From positions 1-49,708 of the forward strand of contig NZ_JAHKQF010000016.1 of assembly GCF_018860965.1 (NCBI RefSeq): a DNA stretch of 49,708 nt, in the 5' to 3' direction. This stretch comes from Alteromonas sp. C1M14 (GTDB lineage: Bacteria; Pseudomonadota; Gammaproteobacteria; Enterobacterales; Alteromonadaceae). Position numbers and translations under genes: made by a program. Below, in pieces: positions 9,654-18,732 of the stretch (the first letter of the stretch is position 1; every line of letters begins with the position of its first letter). The notes under the pieces were generated by a model. That model searched no databases. It worked only from the letters and a program-made list of their open reading frames with translations, and was not told the DNA's origin.

Positions 9654-10178
9654 CTATTCAGGACGAACGGCTGTCACTTCAATTTCAACTAAGAAACCAG
9701 GGTTAGCTAACCCTGCAATTTGCAGCGCAGAGCGAGACGGTAAATTTGGCTGTTCTTCAGTACCAAAGAACTGCGTATAGCCACGCATAAAGCCCGCAAA
9801 ATCCATACGGCCTTCAAGTTTAGGATCGCCCACCAAAAACGCTTGCATTTTTACAACGTCTTTCATGGTTAAGTTCAGGCTTTCAAGATTGGCTTCGATA
9901 CGCTTTAACACGCTAACCGTTTGCGCTTCAGTATCGCCATAGGCTTCAATAGAATTTTTTGGCGCATCAGGGTTTAGCACCCCTGGCACTGAACCACTTA
10001 AATAGACAATCGTTGTTGAAGCGGGAATTTCTACCGCACGTGAAATTGGGAAATCAGAACCCATTAAGCCATGACGAATGGCTGTCTCAGCTTTAGGTTG
10101 TTCTGCAGTGGCATCATTACAGCCCGTAACATTGAGTAAAGCAGCACTTAAAAGAGCGGCAATTGCAAAGTTTTTCAT
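9654..10178 (-). CDS. RidA family lipoprotein (exported enamine/imine deaminase homologue)
   Basis: 174 residues, start ATG 10178 with AGGAA upstream. The N-terminus is a lipoprotein signal ending in the lipobox NVTGC (Cys 20), so this RidA is predicted to be in the periplasm, whereas canonical RidA is cytoplasmic. The core is a YjgF/RidA domain: 'VYLSGSVPG', 'GDTEAQTVSVLKRIEANLESLNLTM' split over two helices, 'DVVKMQAFLVG', and the conserved 'LPSRSALQIAGL' with the Arg that binds the carboxylate in active RidA proteins. RidA hydrolyses enamines and imines to ketones plus ammonia. It is last in an operon with an amine oxidase and a cytochrome c, which fits a role in hydrolysing the oxidase's imine product outside the cytoplasm. 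Confidence 0.88.
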   Translation of the reverse strand: MKNFAIAALLSAALLNVTGCNDATAEQPKAETAIRHGLMGSDFPISRAVEIPASTTIVYLSGSVPGVLNPDAPKNSIEAYGDTEAQTVSVLKRIEANLESLNLTMKDVVKMQAFLVGDPKLEGRMDFAGFMRGYTQFFGTEEQPNLPSRSALQIAGLANPGFLVEIEVTAVRPE

Positions 10179-10194
10179 CGTGTATTCCTACTGT

Positions 10195-10596
10195 TTAATT
10201 AGAAAATGGGGTTACATCTTTAGCTGTTATTATATCGGTATGGTTATTGCCGAAACTTGCACGCACAAAATTCACTACTTCAGCAATTTGCTCATCTGTA
10301 AGCATCTGACTAAAGGCCGGCATGCCGCCCAGCCCTTTACTTACCATAAAAATAGCATAATGTGGTGTCCCGAGTTTAGGGTTTTCCGCCAATGCTGGGT
10401 ACTGGCCAGCCCCCACCGCACCTTCGCCATTTGGCATATGACAACCTTGGCACAAAGCACGATAAATATTTTCTCCCTCTTGTTGTACAAATACGCCAGA
10501 AGACGAAAACATTGGCTCTTCTTTAGCACTGACTGATACACAAACCATTGCGCTACACATAACGATTGCTGTCGAAACTAAGCGTTTAATATTCAT
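10195..10596 (-). CDS. Small periplasmic cytochrome c
   Basis: 133 residues with a Sec signal peptide (cleavage after 'VSVSA'). There is one heme c site, CQGCH (residues ~51-55), and a distal methionine in 'GGMPAFSQMLTDEQIAEV', the layout of class I cytochromes c. Start ATG 10596 lies three bases after the amine oxidase stop, and its ribosome binding site GGAG sits inside the end of that gene, so they are translationally coupled. It is the likely electron acceptor of the neighbouring flavin oxidase, passing electrons to the respiratory chain. The partner assignment is inference from gene order. Confidence 0.9.
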   Translation of the reverse strand: MNIKRLVSTAIVMCSAMVCVSVSAKEEPMFSSSGVFVQQEGENIYRALCQGCHMPNGEGAVGAGQYPALAENPKLGTPHYAIFMVSKGLGGMPAFSQMLTDEQIAEVVNFVRASFGNNHTDIITAKDVTPFSN

Positions 10597-10599
10597 AAC

Positions 10600-12183
10600 T
10601 TATGCTCCAGTACTAACAATTTCATTGTGTAAACGCTGAATCGCATCTCTGGCAGAAGATAAAGCCCCTTCTTGCCATGCTGGTAGGTAAGAAGCATGTT
10701 CACCGGCCAGAACAATGCGACCATCAATATTACACAGATTCTCGTAGTGTGCTTTGCGCGTTTCTTCGGTCCACATTCCGTAACAACCAAGTGTCCATGG
10801 CACGCGGTGCCAACCTACGCTAATGCCGTTGGCAAATTCTTCGGTATATTGTGGATGAATTTGCGCCCCGTATTTTACGGCTTGTTTAATTCTTTGTGCT
10901 GGAGGTAATGAAGTAAATTCGTAGGCATTCGGCCCATAGGTATAAGCCCCTAAAAGGACGCCGGCCCCTTTACTTCCAAAGTTTGAGCTAGGATAACTAA
11001 TTTGTGAAATTGGCAAATCTGTGTAGCTCAGCCCACCGTATATTGTGTCGTCCTGTTCCCAAAAGCGTCGTTTGAATTCCAAACCAATTTTAATTGATGC
11101 GTCGTAAGGTACGGCCCGAATTGCCATTTGCATCGCAGTACCCACCTTCATAGGTATTTGACCCAATATTGACAACGGAATGGTACACACACACCAGTCG
11201 GCACTCGCTACTTTTTCTTCGCCATTCACCGTGTAGGTTGCAGATACCCCTGTATCGCTTTGATCAATATGAGTAACTTTAGCGTTGTATTCAATAAACT
11301 GACCCACGCGCTGCACAAAGGCTTTTGCAATACTATCCATGCCGCCTACTGGCTGAAAGATAGTACTCATATGACGTAATTGCTGACCTTTCCAAATATG
11401 CTCCCACAATTCCGATTGGATGAGTGCACTGCGGTCCAAAGGTTCGCTGTATTGCGTACTCGGCCCCAAACCACCGGGAGGATCTATGGCAAACCCACGT
11501 CGCATACTTGTTTCTAACGACTTTTTATATGCACCATTTTCGTCAAGAGCAGCAAAGGAACGTAATGATTCGAACAGTCTCTCACGATCTTCCAAGGTTA
11601 ATTCATCATCTAAAGCCCCTTGTTTTACAACTTTTCCGAGCATTTCAGAAATGTAACCTTGGTAATCGGCTTGAACATGACGATAACGTTGAGGCTTGCC
11701 ATCAAAGGCTTGGGTTGAATGTAAATAGGCGTTGTAATTCAATTGGCAAAATGGCTCTAGCGCCACACCAAATTTATTACAATATTCCATGACGTGGTGG
11801 TGATCATGAGGAATTCGCCAAGGGCCAGGATTAATATAATTGCCATCACTGAACTCACAGGTTTGTTTTTCACCACCTAATTCAGTGAACGTATCACCAC
11901 CTCGCAGAGTCCAGCAGCGTCCACCGGCTCTGCCATTATATTCCAATATTTTTACTTTATAGCCAGCTTGACTTAATTCATAAGCAGCAGCCATACCGGC
12001 TAAACCCGCCCCCAAAATCAGTACACTGGCACCTTTCGGCGCTCCTGAAAAATTGAGGTGACTCATGGGCCGTGATTCTGCAGCAAACCCAAGCGAGCTC
12101 ATCGCTTGATACATTGCGCTAACACCGGCAGTTTTTCCAATCCAGCTCAGTAGCTGACGTCGATTCATACTATGCACAATCAA
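10600..12183 (-). CDS. Exported FAD-dependent amine oxidase/dehydrogenase
   Basis: About 527 residues. A TTG at 12183 has GAGG six bases upstream; the ATG at 12168 is an alternative with a poor binding site. The N-terminus 'MNRRQLLSWIGKTAG' is a twin-arginine signal, consistent with export of a folded flavoprotein. A Rossmann dinucleotide motif 'LILGAGLAGMAAAYELSQAG' and 'GRAGGRCWTL' mark the flavin monoamine oxidase / L-amino acid oxidase family; the C-terminal FAD motif is 'IVLAGEHASYLPAWQEGAL'. It oxidises an amine or amino acid to an imine; the substrate is not evident. The coupled cytochrome c gene suggests electrons go to the respiratory chain rather than to oxygen. It is first in the operon with the cytochrome c and the RidA lipoprotein. 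Confidence 0.88.
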   Translation of the reverse strand: MIVHSMNRRQLLSWIGKTAGVSAMYQAMSSLGFAAESRPMSHLNFSGAPKGASVLILGAGLAGMAAAYELSQAGYKVKILEYNGRAGGRCWTLRGGDTFTELGGEKQTCEFSDGNYINPGPWRIPHDHHHVMEYCNKFGVALEPFCQLNYNAYLHSTQAFDGKPQRYRHVQADYQGYISEMLGKVVKQGALDDELTLEDRERLFESLRSFAALDENGAYKKSLETSMRRGFAIDPPGGLGPSTQYSEPLDRSALIQSELWEHIWKGQQLRHMSTIFQPVGGMDSIAKAFVQRVGQFIEYNAKVTHIDQSDTGVSATYTVNGEEKVASADWCVCTIPLSILGQIPMKVGTAMQMAIRAVPYDASIKIGLEFKRRFWEQDDTIYGGLSYTDLPISQISYPSSNFGSKGAGVLLGAYTYGPNAYEFTSLPPAQRIKQAVKYGAQIHPQYTEEFANGISVGWHRVPWTLGCYGMWTEETRKAHYENLCNIDGRIVLAGEHASYLPAWQEGALSSARDAIQRLHNEIVSTGA

Positions 12184-12413
12184 TAAGCCCCTCGAATTTA
12201 CTATTTACGACGGCTCAATGCGCAAACAATGAACATGCCACAATGGCGAAAAGCCGTCGAGAGGTAGATATTATGCGTTAAGATGACAAATTGACGCTTT
12301 TTCATGGCGACTCGCCACCATCGTTATCTTGTCAATAACGTAAACTCACAATTTAAGTGCAGAGCATGTGACTTTTTATCGCATTAACCATTTCTAATTT
12401 AACAAAACATTAT

Positions 12414-12804
12414 TTAGTTAGCCGTTAGCATCATATTATTTGCAGAAACGATGGAGCCAGAGATATCAACCTCGGCATGTTCCCAGGCACGCTCAAATCG
12501 GCGTTGTACCGTCTTTGCCTCGTTAAAGGCGACATCTGCTGCCGCATGATTAAACGCATACGACAAAGCCAGCCCTTGGTTAAAGTACTGCTGTGCAATC
12601 TCTGAGTCGGTTGTAATCGGAAAGTTTACCGCCCCTACCCCATTAAACAGCGGTTGCCGCCAGTTACTTTCAGCTAAGGCTAACTTTGTGGGTTGTTCGG
12701 CAATGGTTTGCGTGCTGCTATCGCTACTACCACCACACCCGCTCAGTACCATCAAAGCCGTAGACATCACGCCTAGCTTTAAATTAAGACGGTTTTTTAA
12801 CCAT
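12414..12804 (-). pseudogene. Decayed TPR-type lipoprotein gene (frameshift plus internal deletion)
   Basis: The surviving frame (from GTG 12770) encodes 'MVLSGCGG', a lipobox, then 'QYFNQGLALSYAFNHA', the hallmark first helix pair of a family of ~550-residue exported tetratricopeptide proteins. About 20 residues later it jumps to 'FERAWEHAEVDIS', which resembles the extreme C-terminus of the same family. So most of the gene looks deleted in frame. The true start seems to be ATG 12804: reading from there gives a basic signal peptide n-region that runs into the surviving frame only if one base of the six-A run (12793-12798) is removed. Both defects together make it a pseudogene at the left edge of the defence island. 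A short intact lipoprotein is the alternative. Confidence 0.55.
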
Positions 12805-12925
12805 AGTTGGGTAAGATTTCTGGTACGACTAAAATATAAAGGCGGCGCATCTTCATAACGTGTAATCCACTTTAATCGCAGTCTAATTTCTTTATTTATA
12901 GAGCCGTATTTTATTGAAAGAATGT

Positions 12926-13039
12926 CTATGAATCACACATGAGCACGTAGTCTTTATATTGACTGGCATCCATACCTCCACGCAGCTCGTCGCAGCTGGC
13001 CCAGAGAGAGGAATAAAGTTCGTTCTTTTTAATTGCCAT
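12926..13039 (-). pseudogene. hsdM: hsdM 5' remnant (type I restriction-modification methyltransferase)
   Basis: A 37-codon frame starts at ATG 13039 with AGGA six bases upstream and encodes 'ELYSSLWASCDELRGG' followed by 'MDASQYKDYVL', the highly conserved N-terminus of HsdM. Similarity stops abruptly after 'KDYVL' (about 12941) and a stop follows at 12926-12928. The rest of hsdM and any hsdS/hsdR are absent. It lies 48 bp after zorD on the same strand, so a type I restriction-modification system once followed the Zorya operon and was cut off. The breakpoint marks the left boundary of the island. Confidence 0.85.
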
Positions 13040-13087
13040 CAATTGTCCTGATGAATTACTTAGCGATGTTTGTCGCTTTTTAATTTG

Positions 13088-16000
13088 TTACTGGATCACG
13101 TAGCGTTCTTTAGATAAACGGGTGAGTACTTGCCCGAACGTGATCGGATGGCGCTCGCAGAGCGCGTTTAATTCGGTGCCGTCGATAATAATAACGTTAA
13201 GTTTACTGGCGATTTCACGTGTCGCTTTCGCCAGTTGGGTTGCATTAGTGATGAACACTTGTTTGACGATGTCCCGTCCTAAGTGCTGACCGTACATTTT
13301 ATTGGCGTTGGAAATTTCCTGCACTGCGGTGTGTCCTTTATAAGCGCCTTGCTTATGTTTAGCCTGAATCAGTATGGCTTCGCCGGCGAAGGTTAACACA
13401 CCGTCGGCGCCAAAGTCTGAACCGTCTTTGGTAAGCCAAGCACTGTCGGCCTGATATTCACGGACGAGTAATTCTAACGTAAGCGCTTCGAACTGTTTCC
13501 AACTTAAGCGTGGCATATCTTCAAAGGTAATAATGCTGTCAGCACCAAGGCTATGTTTATCGGAGCCGGTTGGATTAGGCATTACTTCACCCGGTGTAAC
13601 TACGGCATCTTTAAGCATAGATTTTTGCGATAACAGACGATGTAAATTAACGTCAAAGGATTCAAAACTGGGGTGATGCAATATCGGCACATAGATATTC
13701 ACATCTTTTTTCTGGCCAATACGAAACACCCTGTCGGTGGCCTGTGCTTCTTTGGCTGGATTCCAATGCCGCTCAAAGTGAATCACGTTATTAGCACCTA
13801 CCACTGTTAAACCTACACCAGCGGCTACTGGCGACATAATGATAATGTTAAAGCCCTCTTTGGCCTCAAAGTCGGTGATCATGGATTTACGGCTTAAGGC
13901 ACCGGCTTTTTTTACTACCGCTTTGGCATCGCCATTGATAACGTGCAATGGTCCAAGCCCAAAGTAGCTGCCCAGTGCAATACTTAAAAAACGTTGTAGG
14001 CGTTTATTTACCGCAAAGATAATGCACTTTTCGTTTCTCGATTGAATATCTGTAAGTACTTCGACGGTTTTGGCCATTTTGGCAGATTCATCGAACAAAG
14101 TTTTGATTTCGCGCTTCGATGTCGGCGCGTCTAATCGACCGCCGTCTGCCAAGCGCGGGTGCAGTGAGCTATCACGTAAGCGCATCAAGGTAGTTAGCAC
14201 ATGGCTATTCTCATCTTCTAACTGCGCTTCAATTGAGCCTTCATACACTTTTTGTTGATAGTCTGTCATGATGGCATGTAGCTTAGGTTCATATTGCCAA
14301 TCGCTTGACTCTATTCCCACCAGCATATGCTTTTGCGGTAAACCTTCGAGGTTACCTTCTTTTATGCGGCGCTGCATCAATGCCCCTACCTTTTCCCGAA
14401 GCTTTCGCCCAAGGGTTGCCCTGACGTCATCGATTTCATCCCCGGCTGCTTGCAGGATAGGCGTTACATAGGTTTGCCTAAAGGTTTGGTAAGAATCTAA
14501 ATAGCCGGGACAGGCCGTGTCCATTAAACACCAAAAGTCTGCAAGACTGTTCTCCACCGGCGTACCAGTGGCTAGAAGTTTAAACTTGGCTTTTAACCCC
14601 TTAGCTGCACGAGTTTGCAGTGCATTCGGGTTTTTAATATTTTGCGCTTCATCAAATACCGCTAAGCCCCAGTCAATCTGCGACAACGAGAACTGATAAT
14701 CTCGCATTGTTTGATAGGTGGTGATTACTAAGCGACGCGGCAAATCTAAGCGGTCTGGCCCATATTTTTCACCGAACTTAAGAGAATAGCGAGGCTCGAA
14801 TGATTCTTCATCGATATTAGAAGCTTTGGTTTCTGTGCTGCCATCCCTGAAGCGGTTCAGGTCGCCGTCTGACTGTAGAATGACAATGTCTCTGAAGGGC
14901 GATTCAGTGAAAGTTTCGGCGACTTCGTCCTTCCAGTTCTCCAATAAGCTTAGCGGTGCGACAACAAGTGTAGGGCGGCAAGTTTCGCCCGCTTCTTCGC
15001 ACAATCGATAGTAATGTTCTGTGGCAGAAAGCGACATAAAGGTTTTACCTAGGCCCATGTCGTCTGCCAGCAATGCACCATTAACCAGATCTTTCTGGCG
15101 TGCCATTTCTTCCAGTCCGAGGATCCATTTAACACCGTCTAACTGATGCGGGAACGGTGTGCGCTTGTGATTTGACCAGTCGAGTTCTTCACTGTACAAA
15201 ACATCATTGAGCGCTTCTTCGACCAGCTTAGAAGGGCTATCTAACTCATCATCATTGAGGGCAATATCAATAACGATTGGGCCAACATCGATATCGACGT
15301 TCTCGTCATCATTCGAGGCGTCAGGAGAGCTCGGCTCTTTCTCGCCCCCCTCATCTGGCTGATTGTTAATTTTGTCTTGCAGCTTGGTAAGCGTTTGCGT
15401 TATGTCTGCTTCGCTGCCGATATCGTAGTTTTTGCGCTCAAATACAACTTCAGTAGCGCCTGTCGCTTTAGCATCGTTAATGACTTGCTGTAATTGCTGA
15501 AGATCTTCCTGCGTTTTTACTTCTTTGGTAACCAGATTGATAGGCAAGATCCTTCCGGCTGCTTGGCTTTGACCAAACCAATCGATCCCCGACTCGTCGG
15601 TTTCACCAAAGTAAGCGTGTTTAAAACGCGTGGCACCTTTTACGCGAAGTGCAAAACCAACATCCAAATCAACTAGTGATGCATCCAAAAACGCCCCGGG
15701 AGCTTTTAAGAACTGTTGTACCTGAGATCGTGGTATTGCTCTGTGACTGATGATTTCTTTAGCGGCTTGAGCAGTTTTCTCGTTAAAAAGAATTATTTCA
15801 TTACCGACTTTGAGTGTACGGTTATTTTCAGACTGCAACTGTCCTAGCACGCGCTGCAAACTGTCATGATCGGTTTTCTGCCCCATACTCGGAGTCAGAA
15901 TCAAGTTGCCGTGGGCATCGAGTTCAGCTTCCACAGCAATTTTTTCGGGAACATGTATATCCAGTTTATCGAAGTGGCTCAACGAAAGTTTTGCCCCCGC

Positions 16001-16543
16001 CTGTTGAGCTTGCTGCAAGCTATGTAGAAGTAAAAGGTTATCCGCTTCACTTTTAGCTGACCCCGAATGTTCAGACAGAGCTGTGAAAACCTCGAACATT
16101 GCTTTTATTAGCGTAAATTTAGTGTCACCAAAAGACAGAATACTACCATTTTGTTTATAAGCTGCCGTCATGCGGCCGGACGGAGACTCTACATTAACTG
16201 AAACTTTAAAGGATTCACCTGAGGTAGTGCCTTTAATATCTACTGCGGCTTTTCCGTTCCATCTTGATGGTAAATTTAATAGCTGGAATACATCCTCATC
16301 TAACGCCGCGACAACGTGATGGGGCACAATAAATCCGTTTGGGATGACTTCAGCGTTACCTTCTTCAGCGAGCATTTGTAGGGCAACATACTGCGCAGTG
16401 AGATATTCATCTGCTCCACCTGATTTAATTTTATTGAATTGATAATCAGGACAGTAAAAATCGACACTTTCATTGCTGATTTCAAAGTCAAACTTTGCGT
16501 TTGAATCTTTTAGGCTAAACAAAGATGAAATCCAATTTTTCAT
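13088..16543 (-). CDS. zorD: Zorya protein ZorD: SNF2-family helicase fused to Mrr-like nuclease
   Basis: 1151 residues. The N-terminal ~450 residues have no named motif and include an acidic low-complexity linker. The SNF2 ATPase core follows: 'HQLDGVKWILGLEEM', Walker A 'ADDMGLGKT' (~498), 'VFDEAQNIKNP' (~629), 'LLATGTPVENSLADFW', and the helicase C motif 'HWNPAKEAQATDRVFRIGQ' (~940). The last ~130 residues are an Mrr-like PD-(D/E)XK domain with 'GSDFGADGVL' and 'ILIQAKHK' (~1060). In type I Zorya, ZorD is the effector that translocates on and degrades invading DNA. The ATG (16541-16543) overlaps the zorC stop by one base, with GGAG seven bases upstream. It is slightly longer than the ~1080 residues I recall for E. 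coli ZorD. Confidence 0.93.
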   Translation of the reverse strand: MKNWISSLFSLKDSNAKFDFEISNESVDFYCPDYQFNKIKSGGADEYLTAQYVALQMLAEEGNAEVIPNGFIVPHHVVAALDEDVFQLLNLPSRWNGKAAVDIKGTTSGESFKVSVNVESPSGRMTAAYKQNGSILSFGDTKFTLIKAMFEVFTALSEHSGSAKSEADNLLLLHSLQQAQQAGAKLSLSHFDKLDIHVPEKIAVEAELDAHGNLILTPSMGQKTDHDSLQRVLGQLQSENNRTLKVGNEIILFNEKTAQAAKEIISHRAIPRSQVQQFLKAPGAFLDASLVDLDVGFALRVKGATRFKHAYFGETDESGIDWFGQSQAAGRILPINLVTKEVKTQEDLQQLQQVINDAKATGATEVVFERKNYDIGSEADITQTLTKLQDKINNQPDEGGEKEPSSPDASNDDENVDIDVGPIVIDIALNDDELDSPSKLVEEALNDVLYSEELDWSNHKRTPFPHQLDGVKWILGLEEMARQKDLVNGALLADDMGLGKTFMSLSATEHYYRLCEEAGETCRPTLVVAPLSLLENWKDEVAETFTESPFRDIVILQSDGDLNRFRDGSTETKASNIDEESFEPRYSLKFGEKYGPDRLDLPRRLVITTYQTMRDYQFSLSQIDWGLAVFDEAQNIKNPNALQTRAAKGLKAKFKLLATGTPVENSLADFWCLMDTACPGYLDSYQTFRQTYVTPILQAAGDEIDDVRATLGRKLREKVGALMQRRIKEGNLEGLPQKHMLVGIESSDWQYEPKLHAIMTDYQQKVYEGSIEAQLEDENSHVLTTLMRLRDSSLHPRLADGGRLDAPTSKREIKTLFDESAKMAKTVEVLTDIQSRNEKCIIFAVNKRLQRFLSIALGSYFGLGPLHVINGDAKAVVKKAGALSRKSMITDFEAKEGFNIIIMSPVAAGVGLTVVGANNVIHFERHWNPAKEAQATDRVFRIGQKKDVNIYVPILHHPSFESFDVNLHRLLSQKSMLKDAVVTPGEVMPNPTGSDKHSLGADSIITFEDMPRLSWKQFEALTLELLVREYQADSAWLTKDGSDFGADGVLTFAGEAILIQAKHKQGAYKGHTAVQEISNANKMYGQHLGRDIVKQVFITNATQLAKATREIASKLNVIIIDGTELNALCERHPITFGQVLTRLSKERYVIQ

Positions 16544-17970
16544 TATCCTACTCCGTACATCCGCTTATATTTTTTATAATCTTCTTCGCTAAGCACATCT
16601 GAAGCTTTTATTTTTACGCCCATTTCTTTAAGCGCACTTAGTGAGCGTCTTTGCCAACTAAAATTACTCGGAGAATGGGTAAAATGGTCGTATGCTTCAC
16701 AGCCATACTCATACATGCTTTCATGTAAACCCACAGTTAAAGAACGATATAGCTTTCTCTGAGCCCCAAAGTTTAGAACTGGTGCTGACACGTGTAATTT
16801 TTTGTAAAACCAGATCTGGCAGTTGTGACTCCCTTCAACCATGTGTCCATTTGTTAACTCAGCATAAATAATCGAACAATCGCTGTCTTCTACAATAGAA
16901 TAGTCGGGGACATGTTCTGGCCGGTAATTCTGGCGAATATACCTATCTGCTTTCTTAGAGAGATAGAGCTTAGTATGAACAATAGTTTCAGCTTCATGCA
17001 TACCTTCCAAAAAGTGCTTTCGGGAAGGGAACATACGCAGCATATCTTCTTTTCTGGAGCTTTTGGAATAGTCTTCCAGCGCTTCAAGAAAAAGTTTCAA
17101 ATCTAGTTTAGACAGCCAGCCCTGTACCTTTTTATTTTGTTGCTGAGAGAGTTGGCCCCACCACTTTATATATCGCGGATGATTTTTGGGCACACGAGGA
17201 TCGCCTGCGATAGCAATTACGGCATTTTGCCAACTTTCATGAATATTTTGCGCTGGGGCTCTATCTATCAAAATTCGCAATGCTACATGGCCGATAAGGT
17301 CTTCTGAGTCGTAACGGCTATTTGCAACGCTTTCCCTACTGATTTCCTCGAGCAATTCGTGAGGTTGGTTTACGGGAATATTCTGAAGCTGCTGCACAAA
17401 ATAAACTGACTGAGCCAGTTTAACGAAGTCACCTGAAGCGTATTGATCCAGCCCCAAATGTTTTACTTGTTGTTCAAAAGTTGCTTCGCGCTTAATAGCT
17501 TGTTTCGCCAAAAGTGTAGGGCCATCGGCACAAAGCACTTGTTCTTCCTTGGCTTTGGCTAACCCTTTACGCTTTCGCTCTTTACACAACCAATCACCAA
17601 TAACATCAGGTTCTGATATGGCATCAAAATCACTTAAAAAATACTGAAAGAGTGACTCAATAAAAAGGTTACTCCCATTAGGGATAACCTCAGAAACATC
17701 ACTAAGAAGTTCTCGATTTATGTCTATAGCACTGCGAAGCTTTTGATGTGCGGTTAAAGCGATTGATAATGCTCTTACATCGAATCGATTATCGATTCGA
17801 AATAAATCGAAGCGATCTCTGGATAGCAGGTTAAAAAGTTTTGTCCATGCGGCTTCAAACTTAGGGTTGTCCGTACCAGCCTTTTTAGCAATAGCTTTGT
17901 GCTCAGCAGTTAATCCCTCAAGCACTTTGATATTTTTACGATAACCTTCATCACTTAAGAAAAACTTCAT
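16543..17970 (-). CDS. zorC: Zorya protein ZorC (EH-signature domain)
   Basis: 475 residues from ATG 17970, which has GGAG six bases upstream; an ATG at 17982 would add four residues but has a poorer site. The protein is soluble, helical and rich in charged residues. The C-terminal half holds the EH-signature region ('DYSIVEDSDCSIIYAEL', 'MVEGSHNCQIWFYKK'), diagnostic of ZorC. ZorC is a cytoplasmic DNA-binding component thought to act with ZorD downstream of the ZorAB motor. Its position between zorB and zorD, with a one-base TAATG overlap to zorD, matches type I Zorya. There is no catalytic nuclease motif that I can see. Confidence 0.92.
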   Translation of the reverse strand: MKFFLSDEGYRKNIKVLEGLTAEHKAIAKKAGTDNPKFEAAWTKLFNLLSRDRFDLFRIDNRFDVRALSIALTAHQKLRSAIDINRELLSDVSEVIPNGSNLFIESLFQYFLSDFDAISEPDVIGDWLCKERKRKGLAKAKEEQVLCADGPTLLAKQAIKREATFEQQVKHLGLDQYASGDFVKLAQSVYFVQQLQNIPVNQPHELLEEISRESVANSRYDSEDLIGHVALRILIDRAPAQNIHESWQNAVIAIAGDPRVPKNHPRYIKWWGQLSQQQNKKVQGWLSKLDLKLFLEALEDYSKSSRKEDMLRMFPSRKHFLEGMHEAETIVHTKLYLSKKADRYIRQNYRPEHVPDYSIVEDSDCSIIYAELTNGHMVEGSHNCQIWFYKKLHVSAPVLNFGAQRKLYRSLTVGLHESMYEYGCEAYDHFTHSPSNFSWQRRSLSALKEMGVKIKASDVLSEEDYKKYKRMYGVG

Positions 17971-17997
17971 TACTCGCTCCATATGTCCAAGTTCCGT

Positions 17998-18729
17998 TTA
18001 GACATCTTTGGCCTTTTCATAATCTTCTAGCTTGGGTTTTTTAACTGTAAAACGGATATCAATGCGGCGATTTCTGGCTCTTTGCTCTTTTGTCTCTTCG
18101 GTTAAATCTACTCGACGAGTATCGGCATAACCACTCACAGAGAAGAGTAACTGGCCATTGAAATTTTCGAGTTCATTCAGTTTTGGCTCTAGCGAGATCT
18201 CGGTTTGCCATAGTTTCCATATTGATACCGCCCTGTCGGCAGATAAACCCCAATTACCTTTCCCGCGATACCATATACCAACACTATCGGTATGCCCTTC
18301 TACAAACACTGTATCTAGATACTTCCAACGCTCGTTGGTGGTAATCGCTTTATGCAGCGCAATGCCAATCGCTCTAACTTCTTCCTGTGTTTGTTCATCT
18401 TCAGGAAGCCTATCCTTAGCTGACTCAAATGAAAGCGTGCTTTCAGGAATTCGCAGAACCGTGTCGTTCTCAACTATTTCAACGTGAATGTTTTGTTTGG
18501 CCAGTTCTTCTTGAATATCGATAAGAATGTTTCTTCGAGCTTCTTCTGCTTTTTTAAGCTCTTCTATGCTGGCATCTATTTTTTCTGACTTTTGGGTAAG
18601 CTCAATAATAAGCGCCACTGCCGCCAGAATAAAAATCACTAACAACCCTGACATCAAATCAGAAAAGGACATCCAGTATGGATTTTCTTCATCGACGTTT
18701 ACACTACCGCGATTGAATAACCTATCCAT
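17998..18729 (-). CDS. zorB: Zorya protein ZorB (MotB-like, OmpA peptidoglycan-binding)
   Basis: 243 residues, start ATG 18729, three bases after the zorA stop, with GGAG upstream. A short N-terminal tail is followed by one membrane helix starting 'WMSFSDLMSGLLVIFILAAV'. The Asp at residue 24 is in the position of the proton-carrying Asp of MotB/ZorB. After a coiled-coil linker comes an OmpA/MotB domain with 'VFVEGHTDSVG' and 'NWGLSADRAVSIW', the peptidoglycan-binding signature. ZorB forms a dimer within the ZorA pentamer and anchors the motor to the cell wall. Length fits the family. Confidence 0.95.
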   Translation of the reverse strand: MDRLFNRGSVNVDEENPYWMSFSDLMSGLLVIFILAAVALIIELTQKSEKIDASIEELKKAEEARRNILIDIQEELAKQNIHVEIVENDTVLRIPESTLSFESAKDRLPEDEQTQEEVRAIGIALHKAITTNERWKYLDTVFVEGHTDSVGIWYRGKGNWGLSADRAVSIWKLWQTEISLEPKLNELENFNGQLLFSVSGYADTRRVDLTEETKEQRARNRRIDIRFTVKKPKLEDYEKAKDV

Positions 18730-18732
18730 GTT

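Noticed and set aside
12805..12925. Open frame between the lipoprotein pseudogene and the hsdM stump reading 'RLKWITRYEDAPPLYFSRTRN'
   Set aside because: It looks faintly like a transposase helix-turn-helix but has no start codon and no strong motif; too short to support.
12200..13090. Direct repeat of the tRNA-Pro 3' end (att site) at the left island edge
   Set aside because: Searched by eye for the last ~15-20 nt of the tRNA in both orientations; none found.
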